Shown here in pieces: positions 41,310 through 49,675 of a stretch of DNA of 64,000 nt. The stretch's first letter is position 1. Every line of letters starts with the position of its first letter. The translations under genes were made by a program, and so were the position numbers. The stretch comes from an uncultured Treponema sp. (GTDB taxonomy: Bacteria; Spirochaetota; Spirochaetia; Treponematales; Treponemataceae): positions 1-64,000 of the forward strand of contig ONET01000004.1 in assembly GCA_900316905.1 (NCBI GenBank), in the 5' to 3' direction. Under the pieces are notes generated by a model. It did not search any database and was not told the DNA's origin. It saw nothing but the letters and a program-made list of their open reading frames with translations.

Positions 41310-42674
41310 ATGATTAAGATTCTCAAAGCATCTGAGTTGGAAGAAAGTTTTTTTGAGGGCCGCGACTTTGGAGATTCCATTGACGTTGTAAAAGACGTTT
41401 TGCGCGACGTTAAGAACATGGGCGACAAGGCGCTGTCTGATTATGGCGCCAAATTTGACGTTTCCGCGCCGGCGCATTTTGAGATTCCGCAAAACGAGCT
41501 TAAGGCCGCCGCCGAAAAAATGAAGCATGAAAACCCCGGCCTTTACGAGTCCCTTTGCTATTCGCGCGACTTGGCAAAAAAATTCGCCGAGCGCCAGCGC
41601 CAGTCTTTTGACGAATTTGAAATTGAGCTTGCTCCCGGCCTTTTTACCGGACAAAAAAACATTCCGGTTGACCGCGCGGGCGTTTACGTTCCGGCCGGCC
41701 GATTTCCGCTTTTGTCAACGGTCATCATGACGGTCGTTCCGGCAAAGGCGGCGGGCGTTGGGCAAGTGATTATGTGCACTCCGCCCCGCGTGCACCCGGA
41801 CGACTTGGATGACGCCAAGGCGCAGGGAACGGGAATCCCCGGAAAGCCTTTTGTTGGAGGCCGCCCTTACGCCGACGAGGGAATCATGGCCGCCGCCTTT
41901 ATTTGCGGGGCCGACAAAGTTTACGCTTGCGGAGGCTCGCAGGCCATCGGCGCTATGGCTTTTGGAACGGAATCGATTCCCAAGGCTGACGTTGTGGTTG
42001 GCCCGGGAAACAAGTTTGTGGCGGAAGCCAAGCGTCTTATTTACGGAACTGTGGGCATCGACATGCTTGCCGGCCCCACCGAAGTTTTTGCCATTGCCGA
42101 CGACAGCGCCAACCCCAAGTGGCTTGCCGCGGACTTATTGGCGCAGGCCGAGCACGACGTCGTCGCGCAGCCCATTCTTGCCACCGACAGCGAGGAAATC
42201 GCCAAGGCCGTTCAGCAGGAAATTGAGGAACAGCTTAAGGACTTGCCCACCGCCGCCACGGCTCGGCAAAGCGTTGACACCTTTGGAAAAATAATCGTGA
42301 CTTCTTCTATAGAAGAAGCCTGCGAAATCGCCAACAAAAAAGCGCCCGAGCACTTGGAGCTTGCGATGGACGCGGGCGAAAAATTGGAGGCCGCCAAAAA
42401 GCTGGTCCACAACTTCGGCTCGCTTTTTATCGGCCACGGCTCGGCCGAAGTTTTTGGCGACTACGCGGCCGGCTTGAACCACACGCTTCCGACAAGCGGC
42501 TCGGCAAGGTTCACAGGCGGCCTAAGCGTCCGCGCCTTTATAAAGACAGTCACCACGCTTAGAACAATAGAAGGAAAGGAAGGCCCTTTGGCCAGCGCCA
42601 AGGCCGCCGGCATTTTGGGCGACGCCGAAGGTTTGGCCGCCCACGCGCGCGCGGCAAGGATTAGAATATGCTAA
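41310..42674 (+). CDS. hisD: Histidinol dehydrogenase
   Basis: The 454-residue protein carries HisD marks: PVDRAGVYVPAGRFPLLSTV, VVGPGNKFVAEAKR, DMLAGPTEV with the Zn-site region and GLNHTLPTSGSARF. It performs the last two NAD-dependent steps of histidine synthesis. No other his gene lies nearby, so the pathway may be scattered or partial. I use ATG 41310; the ATG at 41301 overlaps the -10 box. Its end overlaps def by seven bases. Confidence 0.93.
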   Translation: MIKILKASELEESFFEGRDFGDSIDVVKDVLRDVKNMGDKALSDYGAKFDVSAPAHFEIPQNELKAAAEKMKHENPGLYESLCYSRDLAKKFAERQRQSFDEFEIELAPGLFTGQKNIPVDRAGVYVPAGRFPLLSTVIMTVVPAKAAGVGQVIMCTPPRVHPDDLDDAKAQGTGIPGKPFVGGRPYADEGIMAAAFICGADKVYACGGSQAIGAMAFGTESIPKADVVVGPGNKFVAEAKRLIYGTVGIDMLAGPTEVFAIADDSANPKWLAADLLAQAEHDVVAQPILATDSEEIAKAVQQEIEEQLKDLPTAATARQSVDTFGKIIVTSSIEEACEIANKKAPEHLELAMDAGEKLEAAKKLVHNFGSLFIGHGSAEVFGDYAAGLNHTLPTSGSARFTGGLSVRAFIKTVTTLRTIEGKEGPLASAKAAGILGDAEGLAAHARAARIRIC

Positions 42675-43261
42675 AGATTTGCAAGTTGGGCGAGGAAGTT
42701 CTTCGCAAAAAATCAGTTCCGATTAAGGACGAAGAAATCAACGACGAGCTTCGCTCTCTTGCGGAGGAAATGTTTGAGACGATGGAAAACGCCAACGGCG
42801 TTGGCCTTGCTTGTCCGCAAATCGGAAAGAACATCCGCATGTTTGTGGCCGAGGCCGACGACGACGTAAAGCGCGTTTTCATCAATCCGCAAATCATCGC
42901 CACTTCCGACGACTCTGTTCCATACGAGGAAGGCTGCCTTAGCGTTCCGCAAGTGTACGAGAACATCATGCGGCCTTCAAAGGTGACGGTGCAGGCGCAA
43001 GACCAAAACGGAAAAAAATTCACGCTTGAGGCGGAAGGACTTTTGGCGCGCATCATTCAGCACGAAAACGACCACCTTGAGGGCGTGATTTTCATCGACC
43101 GGGGCGACGCCGACTTTGCCAAAAAGACAGCGGAGCAGTTTGCCAAGAGGGCGGAACGCGCGGCGCAAAAGGCCGCCGAAAAGGAAGCCAAGGCAAAAAA
43201 AATCGCCGCGAAGATAGCCGCAAAAAAAGCGGCCAAGGAAGCCAAGAAAAACAATGCTTAA
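42668..43261 (+). CDS. def: Peptide deformylase with Lys/Ala-rich tail
   Basis: The 197-residue protein has the three deformylase motifs GVGLACPQIG (about 44-53), EGCLSVP (about 87-93) with the metal Cys, and QHENDHLEG (about 131-139) with the metal His pair. Usual enzymes end soon after; this one adds about 50 residues of Lys, Ala and Glu that would form a charged helix, reminiscent of ribosome-contacting tails. It overlaps hisD upstream and fmt downstream, so the three genes are coupled. Confidence 0.93.
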   Translation: MLKICKLGEEVLRKKSVPIKDEEINDELRSLAEEMFETMENANGVGLACPQIGKNIRMFVAEADDDVKRVFINPQIIATSDDSVPYEEGCLSVPQVYENIMRPSKVTVQAQDQNGKKFTLEAEGLLARIIQHENDHLEGVIFIDRGDADFAKKTAEQFAKRAERAAQKAAEKEAKAKKIAAKIAAKKAAKEAKKNNA

Positions 43262-44333
43262 AATTCTATACGCCGGAAGCCCCGCTCCCGCCGCGACAAC
43301 TCTGCGCCTCCTGCTTGAAAAATGTTCGCAAGACAAAAATGCGGCCGCCAGCGGAGGCTGCTCGCAAGGCCAAAAAGGCGGCGGAAGCCAAAATGGTTCG
43401 CAAGACCAAAAAGGCGGCGGCTGGAAAATCGCGGGCGTGTTGACCAACCCGCCCAGCGCCAAAGGCAGGCATAAAGAGCTTGTCCCCACCGACGTGGGCT
43501 TGCTTGCCCAAGAGCGCGGCATTCCTGTCTTTTGCCCGCAAAAGCTTGACGCCGCCGCGCGCGACCAAATAGCCGCCCAAGGCTTTGACGCGCTTGTATG
43601 CTTTGCCTACGGAAAAATTTTCGGGCCAAAATTTTTGTCGCTCTTTAAGGCGGGCGGGGTCAACGTTCACCCGTCGCTTTTGCCCAAGTACCGGGGCGCC
43701 ACTCCGGTTCCGGCGGCGATCCTTAATTGCGACAAGGAAAGCGGCGTAACGGTCCAGACATTGGCGCTGGGCATGGACGAAGGCGAAATCTTGGCACAAG
43801 AAATTGTCGCGCTTGACGGAACGGAAACCACCGACAGCCTTTTGGACAAAAGCGCCCAAATCGCCGCCGCTTTGTTGCAAAGCCTTTTGGACAAGGCCGC
43901 CCAAAATCCCGGCGCGGAAATCTTGAAAAAAGGCAAGGCGCAAGAGGGCGAGCCTAGCTACACAAAGACAATCAGCAAGGAAGACGCCCTTATAAATTGG
44001 AACGACAGCGCGAAAAATATCGCCGCCGCCGTCCGCGCCTACACAAGCGAGCCCGGCTCCTGGACAAGAATCGGAAGCGAGACCGGCGAAACGCTAAAGA
44101 TTTTGAAAGCCGCGCCTCTTAGTCAGTCAGGCGTTTCGGCTTTGTCCGCGTCTTCCGGCCAGCCAGCCGTTCCCGGAACCGTGACGGCCTTTGACAAAAA
44201 ACGCGGCATTTTGGTGCAGTGCGGCGACGGCCTTTTATGCGTGACCGAGCTGCAGCGCCAGCAAAAAAAGGCGATGGGCTACAAGGACTTTATGAACGGC
44301 GCTCGCGACTTTGTGGGCACGCGGCTGATATGA
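43254..44333 (+). CDS. fmt: Methionyl-tRNA formyltransferase
   Basis: The 359-residue protein has the formyltransferase core with VNVHPSLLPKYRGATPVPAAILN and the Asp in the TVQTLALGMDEGEI strand, and a C-terminal OB-like domain. It formylates initiator Met-tRNA, the partner step of deformylase. Residues 24-56 are a Gly/Ser/Gln-rich insertion between helix 1 and strand 2 (between LRLLLEK and WKIAGVLTNP) that relatives lack; its DNA is three units of the dispersed repeat. A second odd stretch near residue 290 (SQSGVSALSASSGQPA) lies in the C-terminal domain. Start overlaps def by eight bases. Confidence 0.92.
   Translation: MLKILYAGSPAPAATTLRLLLEKCSQDKNAAASGGCSQGQKGGGSQNGSQDQKGGGWKIAGVLTNPPSAKGRHKELVPTDVGLLAQERGIPVFCPQKLDAAARDQIAAQGFDALVCFAYGKIFGPKFLSLFKAGGVNVHPSLLPKYRGATPVPAAILNCDKESGVTVQTLALGMDEGEILAQEIVALDGTETTDSLLDKSAQIAAALLQSLLDKAAQNPGAEILKKGKAQEGEPSYTKTISKEDALINWNDSAKNIAAAVRAYTSEPGSWTRIGSETGETLKILKAAPLSQSGVSALSASSGQPAVPGTVTAFDKKRGILVQCGDGLLCVTELQRQQKKAMGYKDFMNGARDFVGTRLI
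43322..43422 (+). repeat. Three tandem units of the dispersed repeat inside fmt
   Basis: Units begin with TTCGCAAGACAAAAATGCGG, CTCGCAAGGCCAAAAAGGCG and TTCGCAAGACCAAAAAGGCG. They encode CSQDKNAAASGG, CSQGQKGGG and SQDQKGGG. The first unit also matches 2086-2108. Confidence 0.75.
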
Positions 44334-44336
44334 TTT

Positions 44337-45101
44337 TTAAAATGCGTTGTCGCGAATAATCTTTAAGATTTCAATAACGTCATGTTGGTGTTTTTCTGAA
44401 CAAAGGCCAAAATACGAAAAGATTTTTAGGAATATTTCCGCTTTTTCCTTTGTTGTAATTGTGTAATAGCCAAGTGGTATTTTGCTGGAATTGTTTCCGA
44501 TTATATCATTTGCGTTGTCAAATGCTTGAACAGGGATTATCACATAAAGCATTGGTTGGACGCCTGTCGCGTACTGTTGTTTTTGAATTGAAATTTCAGT
44601 GAAAATTTCATTTTGAACTTCTGCATCAAAAGTAAAAGTCGGCAACGAGATTTCTGAACGAGTGCTTTTCATGCCGTTGATTGTTTCTGTTCCGGCGGGC
44701 TTCATCTGTATTTGGAAATTTTCTTGTAGGAACATAGCGTAAGAAACAATTTCTTTTAGCAGATTTTCAATTTGTTTTTTGCTTATTGAACCTATTTCGC
44801 AAAGTTTCCATGTGATTTCGGAAAGCTCATATAAGTATTTTTTGTTGCCATTCGCCCCGATGAAGGTGTTTTTTGTTAGTGATGTCGCTTTCTTTTTGCT
44901 TTTAACATCTTCGACTTTTGCATCATATCCAATTTGCCATTCAACATAAGACTTTTCATCAAAGGCTTCTGTCTTTGGCGCGAAACCTATCCCGTATTCA
45001 TTTGCGGCGGAACGATTCTTGCAGCGAAATTTACCTTGGCTTTTTAGAGGAATCGAGAGGCGAATTTCCTTGTTTATTTCTTCAATTTGAATCTCATCCA
45101 T
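44337..45101 (-). CDS. Putative type II restriction endonuclease
   Basis: I do not recognise a family in this 254-residue protein. It lies divergent to a DNA methyltransferase, with 58 bases between starts, and both genes are AT-rich against their surroundings, the usual look of a restriction-modification pair. The sequence has scattered acidic residues followed by Lys, for example VEWQIGYDAKVED near residue 55, that could form a PD-(D/E)XK site, but this is not certain. The C-terminal end lies three bases from the convergent fmt stop. Confidence 0.5.
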   Translation of the reverse strand: MDEIQIEEINKEIRLSIPLKSQGKFRCKNRSAANEYGIGFAPKTEAFDEKSYVEWQIGYDAKVEDVKSKKKATSLTKNTFIGANGNKKYLYELSEITWKLCEIGSISKKQIENLLKEIVSYAMFLQENFQIQMKPAGTETINGMKSTRSEISLPTFTFDAEVQNEIFTEISIQKQQYATGVQPMLYVIIPVQAFDNANDIIGNNSSKIPLGYYTITTKEKAEIFLKIFSYFGLCSEKHQHDVIEILKIIRDNAF

Positions 45102-45130
45102 AAACTTTATTATAGACTTTTTTCAAAAAA

Positions 45131-45142
45131 AATACTAGTATT
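45131..45142. promoter_or_regulatory. 12-bp palindrome between the restriction and methyltransferase genes
   Basis: AATACTAGTATT is its own complement and lies 17 bases before the methyltransferase start, next to its probable promoter. It could be an autoregulatory site. Confidence 0.4.
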
Positions 45143-45159
45143 GTCCAAGGTGGTGTATT

Positions 45160-46263
45160 ATGACATTGTCAAAAAGCGTTCACTTAACAAAAGAGCAAGC
45201 AATAAAACAGGGCAGTTTTTTTACGCCGGAGCGCCTTGCAAAAGTTGTTTTTGATTTGACAAAGGAAAAAATTGCTTCCGATGACGTAATTGTTGATTTT
45301 GGCGCAGGGTATGGCGCTTTTGAAAAAGAGTTTTCAAAATTGGAAAACAATATTATCGCCACCGATATTGATCAAGACGCTTTGAATAAATTGAAGGAGA
45401 ATTTTTCGAGCGTTCAAATTGTTTGCGAAAATTCTTTAGTCAACATCGCGCGTGAAAAATATTGCGGGCAAAGGCAAGGTCTTGTAGCTGTTGGAAATCC
45501 ACCTTATAACGACGTTACGAGCGCATACCAAAAAGGCAAGAAAGGCAAAATGCTTTGTGACGATTCTGTTCGTTCGCGCGATTTAGGGATTTCTTTTTTG
45601 AAGATGTATGATAGAATTAACGCAAGAATTGTTTGTGTTTTGCATCCGTTGGCTTACTTGATAAAAAAAGCTAATTTTAATTCTTTGGGTGAGTTTAAAA
45701 AAAATTATTGCTTGAAGAATGCGTTTGTTTTTTCAAGCGCCCTTTTTGAGAATATAAGAAAAGGAAGCGCTGAGTTTCCTGTGGTTGCTGCTTGTTATGA
45801 ACGGGATCCCAATGGAATGAATTTTGATTTTATTCAAAAATTCAATTTTAAGATTTTAGATTCCGATGAGAAATTCTGTCTTTCTGACTTTCAAACTATA
45901 GACGGGAAAATCCAAAAATATCCAGATAAGGAAAGCGGTGTTTACGAAGGCTTGCAGTTTTACACTTTGCGCGATATAAACGCGCTTAAACGCAACGCTA
46001 CATTTTTGGATGGAAAGTGTTCCAATGGAATTAAAGTTACGGTTGAAAATTTGTATCAATATGCATGGCTTGAATGGTTTAAAGAAAATTTCAATCCTCA
46101 AAAAAACGCTTGGCTTTACGGAAATCTATCTCCATTCTATGATTCCTCAATTGAAGGAAAGGAAAAACGCCGCGACTTGGTTCGCTTTGCGTGGAATAAA
46201 AAGCCGATAATCCAAAAGTATTTTTCACGCGCGTCATTGGAGCAATATTACGGAAAGTTCTAA
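45160..46263 (+). CDS. DNA adenine-N6 methyltransferase, gamma class
   Basis: The 367-residue protein has motif X-like QGSFFTP (17-23), motif I VDFGAGYGAF (45-54) and motif IV NPPYN (113-117), in gamma-class order. NPPY indicates adenine N6 methylation. The C-terminal target-recognition part has YQYAWLEWFKENF and WNKKPIIQKYF. It is divergent from the putative endonuclease. The pair sits between fmt and the PASTA gene, which are neighbours in related genomes as far as I recall. The recognition sequence is unknown. Confidence 0.87.
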   Translation: MTLSKSVHLTKEQAIKQGSFFTPERLAKVVFDLTKEKIASDDVIVDFGAGYGAFEKEFSKLENNIIATDIDQDALNKLKENFSSVQIVCENSLVNIAREKYCGQRQGLVAVGNPPYNDVTSAYQKGKKGKMLCDDSVRSRDLGISFLKMYDRINARIVCVLHPLAYLIKKANFNSLGEFKKNYCLKNAFVFSSALFENIRKGSAEFPVVAACYERDPNGMNFDFIQKFNFKILDSDEKFCLSDFQTIDGKIQKYPDKESGVYEGLQFYTLRDINALKRNATFLDGKCSNGIKVTVENLYQYAWLEWFKENFNPQKNAWLYGNLSPFYDSSIEGKEKRRDLVRFAWNKKPIIQKYFSRASLEQYYGKF

Positions 46264-46346
46264 GGGCCCTTTCATCCGTATTATCCCTTCCCATTGAATT
46301 TATTCCCCTTTTCTGCTAAAATTATTCCACCTTTACGGAGCGAAAT

Positions 46347-47456
46347 ATGGACATAAAAAATAAAATAAAAGACGCTGGAATCTCATTGAACGAGATGGAG
46401 GCGGACTTGCAAAAAAGCTCTCCCGCTTTTATCGCTTACACAATCGCGGCGTTTTTGCTGATGTTCATCACGGCGCTGGCGGTTTTCTTTTTTGCCAACA
46501 AGGGCTACGAGCAGGTTTTGGTGCCGGACGTGACCGGAAAGAGTTTGACGCGCGCCTTGCTTGAAATGCAGGAGAAGGAACTTTATCCAAAATTGCAGCT
46601 GCGCTACAGCGACCTTCCAGGCCAGGCGGGCCAAGTGCTTTCGCAAAAGCCCCGCGCGGGCAGCATCGTAAAGGCCGGCCGCCGAGTCACGCTTGTCGTG
46701 AGCCGCGGCGTCATGATTGACCACATCGGAAATTACGTCGGAACCAACCTCGACGCGCTCAAGAACAAGTTGGACGCGCTTTACGGCGGCGTTGACACTC
46801 CGCAAATTACAATAGCGAATCCTGTCTTTAAAATGGACGCCTCTCCAATCGGAACGATTTTGGAGCAAAATCCGCCGGAGGGAACGCCGATAACTCAGCC
46901 GGTGGAACTGCAGCTCATCGTTTCTAGCGGACCTACCGCGCCGCGCGTTTCCGTTCAAAATTATGTAGGAAAGACGGTCGCCGAAGTTTTGGAGGAAATG
47001 GGAAAAACCCCCTTGCTTTTTGAATTTGAAAGCCACATCGCTAAAGACGACGAAGTTCCCGGAACTGTTGTCCGTCAGTCGGAGGTGGAAAATTCACAAG
47101 TGAACGAATATTCAAAAATTGTTTTGGAATTCGCTCTTCCTGAACTGAACGTGGGCTATAGCGGAGACACGATTGTTGACGCTGACATCAAGGGCCGCAC
47201 CGAAGACGAAGTTGCCGGCGTGAAAAAAATCGACGGCTCAAAGTTGACCAACGGCATTTTCACAGCAAAGGTTTCGCGCTATCCGCTTGTCGTTCCTGTA
47301 AAGCTTGAGGCTTTTCCGCCGGACGGCGCTTCTTACACGCTTGTTTCATTCAACCATATTGGCGGCGAAATCTCAGTTCCCTACGCGGTGCCGCATGGAA
47401 CCACGTTGGCCTTGAGCGTATTGAACCAAGAAAAGGAGCGGCTCACCGTTCAGTAA
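46347..47456 (+). CDS. Single-pass membrane protein with PASTA domains
   Basis: The 369-residue protein has a cytoplasmic N-terminus of about 28 residues, one helix (about 29-52) and three PASTA repeats outside (about 55-120, 125-195 and 195-265), seen in PDVTGKSLTRALLEMQEKEL, NYVGTNLDALKNKLDALYGG and NYVGKTVAEVLEEMGKTP. A beta-rich C-terminal part follows. There is no kinase domain, unlike PknB. PASTA modules bind peptidoglycan or muropeptides, so a role in cell-wall sensing is likely. ACGGAG is the ribosome binding site. Confidence 0.88.
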   Translation: MDIKNKIKDAGISLNEMEADLQKSSPAFIAYTIAAFLLMFITALAVFFFANKGYEQVLVPDVTGKSLTRALLEMQEKELYPKLQLRYSDLPGQAGQVLSQKPRAGSIVKAGRRVTLVVSRGVMIDHIGNYVGTNLDALKNKLDALYGGVDTPQITIANPVFKMDASPIGTILEQNPPEGTPITQPVELQLIVSSGPTAPRVSVQNYVGKTVAEVLEEMGKTPLLFEFESHIAKDDEVPGTVVRQSEVENSQVNEYSKIVLEFALPELNVGYSGDTIVDADIKGRTEDEVAGVKKIDGSKLTNGIFTAKVSRYPLVVPVKLEAFPPDGASYTLVSFNHIGGEISVPYAVPHGTTLALSVLNQEKERLTVQ

Positions 47457-47460
47457 AAAA

Positions 47461-48975
47461 ATGCAAAAGCCAAAAATTTGCCTGACGCTTACAGGAAAGA
47501 CAATAAAAGAAAATTTGGATTTGGTTCGCCGCTACAGGCCTTACGTTGACTTGTTGGAATTGCGCGCCGATTTTCTTGACGAGGACGAAAGCCTTCATGT
47601 CAGGAAATTTCCTGAGCTGGCAAGAATGCCGTGCATTTTGACAATACGTCGCCGCGTTGACGGCGGAAAATACGTCGCCGGCGAAAGTTCAAGGACGATG
47701 CTTTTCGCGCGAGCGATGGCTTTTGCCGACGACCAAAATCCCGAGCGCAATTTTCAGTACGTAGACTTTGAGGAAGACTTTCATGTTCCCAGCCTGCAGG
47801 ACGCGGCGCTCGCCTTTGGAACAAAAATCATCCGCAGCTTTCACAGCATGAACGAGCCTGTCCACGACATCATCAAGCGCTGCGACGAGATGCGAAAGAC
47901 CGGCTACGAGATTCCCAAAATAGCCTTCATGCCAAAATCGCTTGACGACGTGAAAAACCTTTTTTACGAAACGCGCGACTTTACCAAGTACGAGCACATT
48001 CTTTGCGCGATGGGACCGATGGGAATCGCTTCTAGAATTTTGGCTTACAGGACCCATTCGTTTTTGACCTACACGTCCGTTCCGTCGAATGACTTTGAGC
48101 TAAGGTCCATCGGGCACATAGATCCGATAATGATGAACCAAGTCTATCACTTTAAGGACTTGAACGAAAAGACTTCTATTTTTGGAATCACAGGTTGGCC
48201 GCTTTTAAAAACCGACAGCCCCTTTTTGCACAATCAAGGCTACGTGAACCATTTTATGAATTCGGTTTACATTCCCATTCCGTCGGAAGACATTCACCAA
48301 GCGATTGAATTTGCCAACGAGATTGGAGCGCGCGGACTTTCTGTCACAGTTCCGCACAAAGAAACTGTTTTGCGCGAGCTTTACGAAACTGACGACAAGG
48401 TCAAGGAAATTTCCGCGTCAAACACAATCGTTAAAAAGAACGACAAGTGGTGCGGCTACAACACCGACTGCACGGGCTTTTCAAAAGCGCTTTTGGAATT
48501 TACCGGTCTAAAAAATTTGCGGCATAAGAGGATTTCGATTATCGGAGCCGGAGGAGCCAGCCGCGCCATCGCGTACGCGGTCAAAATGCTTGGCGGAAAG
48601 GCTTGCGTCTTTAACCGCACTCCAATGCGCGCCAAGTCCGTCGCGGACATGTTCGGCTTTGAATACGCGATGCTTTCAGTGGACGCGATTCCGTTGATTG
48701 AAAAATATTCAGACATCGTAATACAAACTACTTCTGTCGGAATGAATTCAACGGAGCCGAGCAACTCGCAAAACAACCCGCTTTATTTTTACCGCTGGAC
48801 TGGAAACGAAATTTTGTTCGACATAATTTACACGCCAAAAGTCACTCCGATTATGGAGCGCGCGATGGCGGCCGGCTGCAAGGTTTGCAACGGCGAGACG
48901 ATGTTGAAGTACCAAGGATACGAGCAATTCAAGATATTCACAGGAGTTGATTATGAAGAAACTAAGTCAGAGTGA
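47461..48975 (+). CDS. aroDE: Fused 3-dehydroquinate dehydratase and shikimate dehydrogenase
   Basis: The 504-residue protein joins a type I dehydroquinase (about 1-225; VDLLELRADFLD, the catalytic His in IIRSFHSMN and Lys in KIAFMPKS) to a shikimate dehydrogenase (about 235-500). The second half shows FGITGWPLLKTDSPFLHN, the catalytic Lys in VTVPHKETV, NTDCTGF and the NADP loop GAGGASRAIAYA. It catalyses steps three and four of the shikimate pathway. This fusion is known from chlamydiae, spirochaetes and plants. It follows the PASTA gene by four bases and overlaps rpiA. Confidence 0.94.
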   Translation: MQKPKICLTLTGKTIKENLDLVRRYRPYVDLLELRADFLDEDESLHVRKFPELARMPCILTIRRRVDGGKYVAGESSRTMLFARAMAFADDQNPERNFQYVDFEEDFHVPSLQDAALAFGTKIIRSFHSMNEPVHDIIKRCDEMRKTGYEIPKIAFMPKSLDDVKNLFYETRDFTKYEHILCAMGPMGIASRILAYRTHSFLTYTSVPSNDFELRSIGHIDPIMMNQVYHFKDLNEKTSIFGITGWPLLKTDSPFLHNQGYVNHFMNSVYIPIPSEDIHQAIEFANEIGARGLSVTVPHKETVLRELYETDDKVKEISASNTIVKKNDKWCGYNTDCTGFSKALLEFTGLKNLRHKRISIIGAGGASRAIAYAVKMLGGKACVFNRTPMRAKSVADMFGFEYAMLSVDAIPLIEKYSDIVIQTTSVGMNSTEPSNSQNNPLYFYRWTGNEILFDIIYTPKVTPIMERAMAAGCKVCNGETMLKYQGYEQFKIFTGVDYEETKSE

Positions 48976-49675
48976 GCAAAAAACTCTTGTCGCGAATTTT
49001 GCGATTGACACGCTCATAGAGCGGAAAAAAATTTTTAGCGGAATGAAAATCGGTTTGGGAACCGGCTCCACCGCCATGCCCGCCGTCCGCCGTCTGGCTG
49101 AGCGCATCGCCGACGGAACTTTGCGCGACATAAAGGCCGTGGTCACAAGCTTTCAAACGCAGTTGGCCTGCGAGGAATTTGGAATCCCGGTTTATTCATT
49201 GAACGACAAGGCGATTGGCGGACGGCTTGACCTTGCCATTGACGGCGCCGACGAAATCGCTCCCGACAAGGCCGTGATAAAAGGCGGCGGCGCGGCGCTC
49301 CTTCGCGAAAAGATTGTCGAATACAACGCCAAGGTTTTTGTCGTCATCGGCGACTCTTCAAAGGCGGTAAAAACTTTGGGAACAAAGTTTCCTTTGCCGG
49401 TGGAAATTATCGCCGACGCGCGCGTTCCTGTCCAAAAGGCTTTGGAAAAACTTGGCGCAAAGTGCGTCTTGCGCGAGGGCGTAAAAAAGGCCGGCCCTGT
49501 CATCACCGACAACGGAAACCAAATCCTTGACCTTTTGTGGGAAAAGCCGGTTGACCCAAAATTAATGGAAAAGAAAATCAATGAAATTGTCGGCGTTGTT
49601 GAAAACGGCTTTTTCACCAAGAACCGGCCGATTGTTTTTGTAGCCCAAGAAGACGGAAGTGTTCGCTCCCTTTGA
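48953..49675 (+). CDS. rpiA: Ribose-5-phosphate isomerase A
   Basis: The 240-residue protein carries the RpiA marks GLGTGSTAMPAVRRL, DGADEIAPD and KGGGAALLREKIVE with the catalytic acid region, and a C-terminal GVVENGFF. It interconverts ribose-5-phosphate and ribulose-5-phosphate. CAGGAG (48941-48946) supports ATG 48953, inside the end of aroDE. It overlaps the next gene by 17 bases. Confidence 0.94.
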   Translation: MKKLSQSEQKTLVANFAIDTLIERKKIFSGMKIGLGTGSTAMPAVRRLAERIADGTLRDIKAVVTSFQTQLACEEFGIPVYSLNDKAIGGRLDLAIDGADEIAPDKAVIKGGGAALLREKIVEYNAKVFVVIGDSSKAVKTLGTKFPLPVEIIADARVPVQKALEKLGAKCVLREGVKKAGPVITDNGNQILDLLWEKPVDPKLMEKKINEIVGVVENGFFTKNRPIVFVAQEDGSVRSL

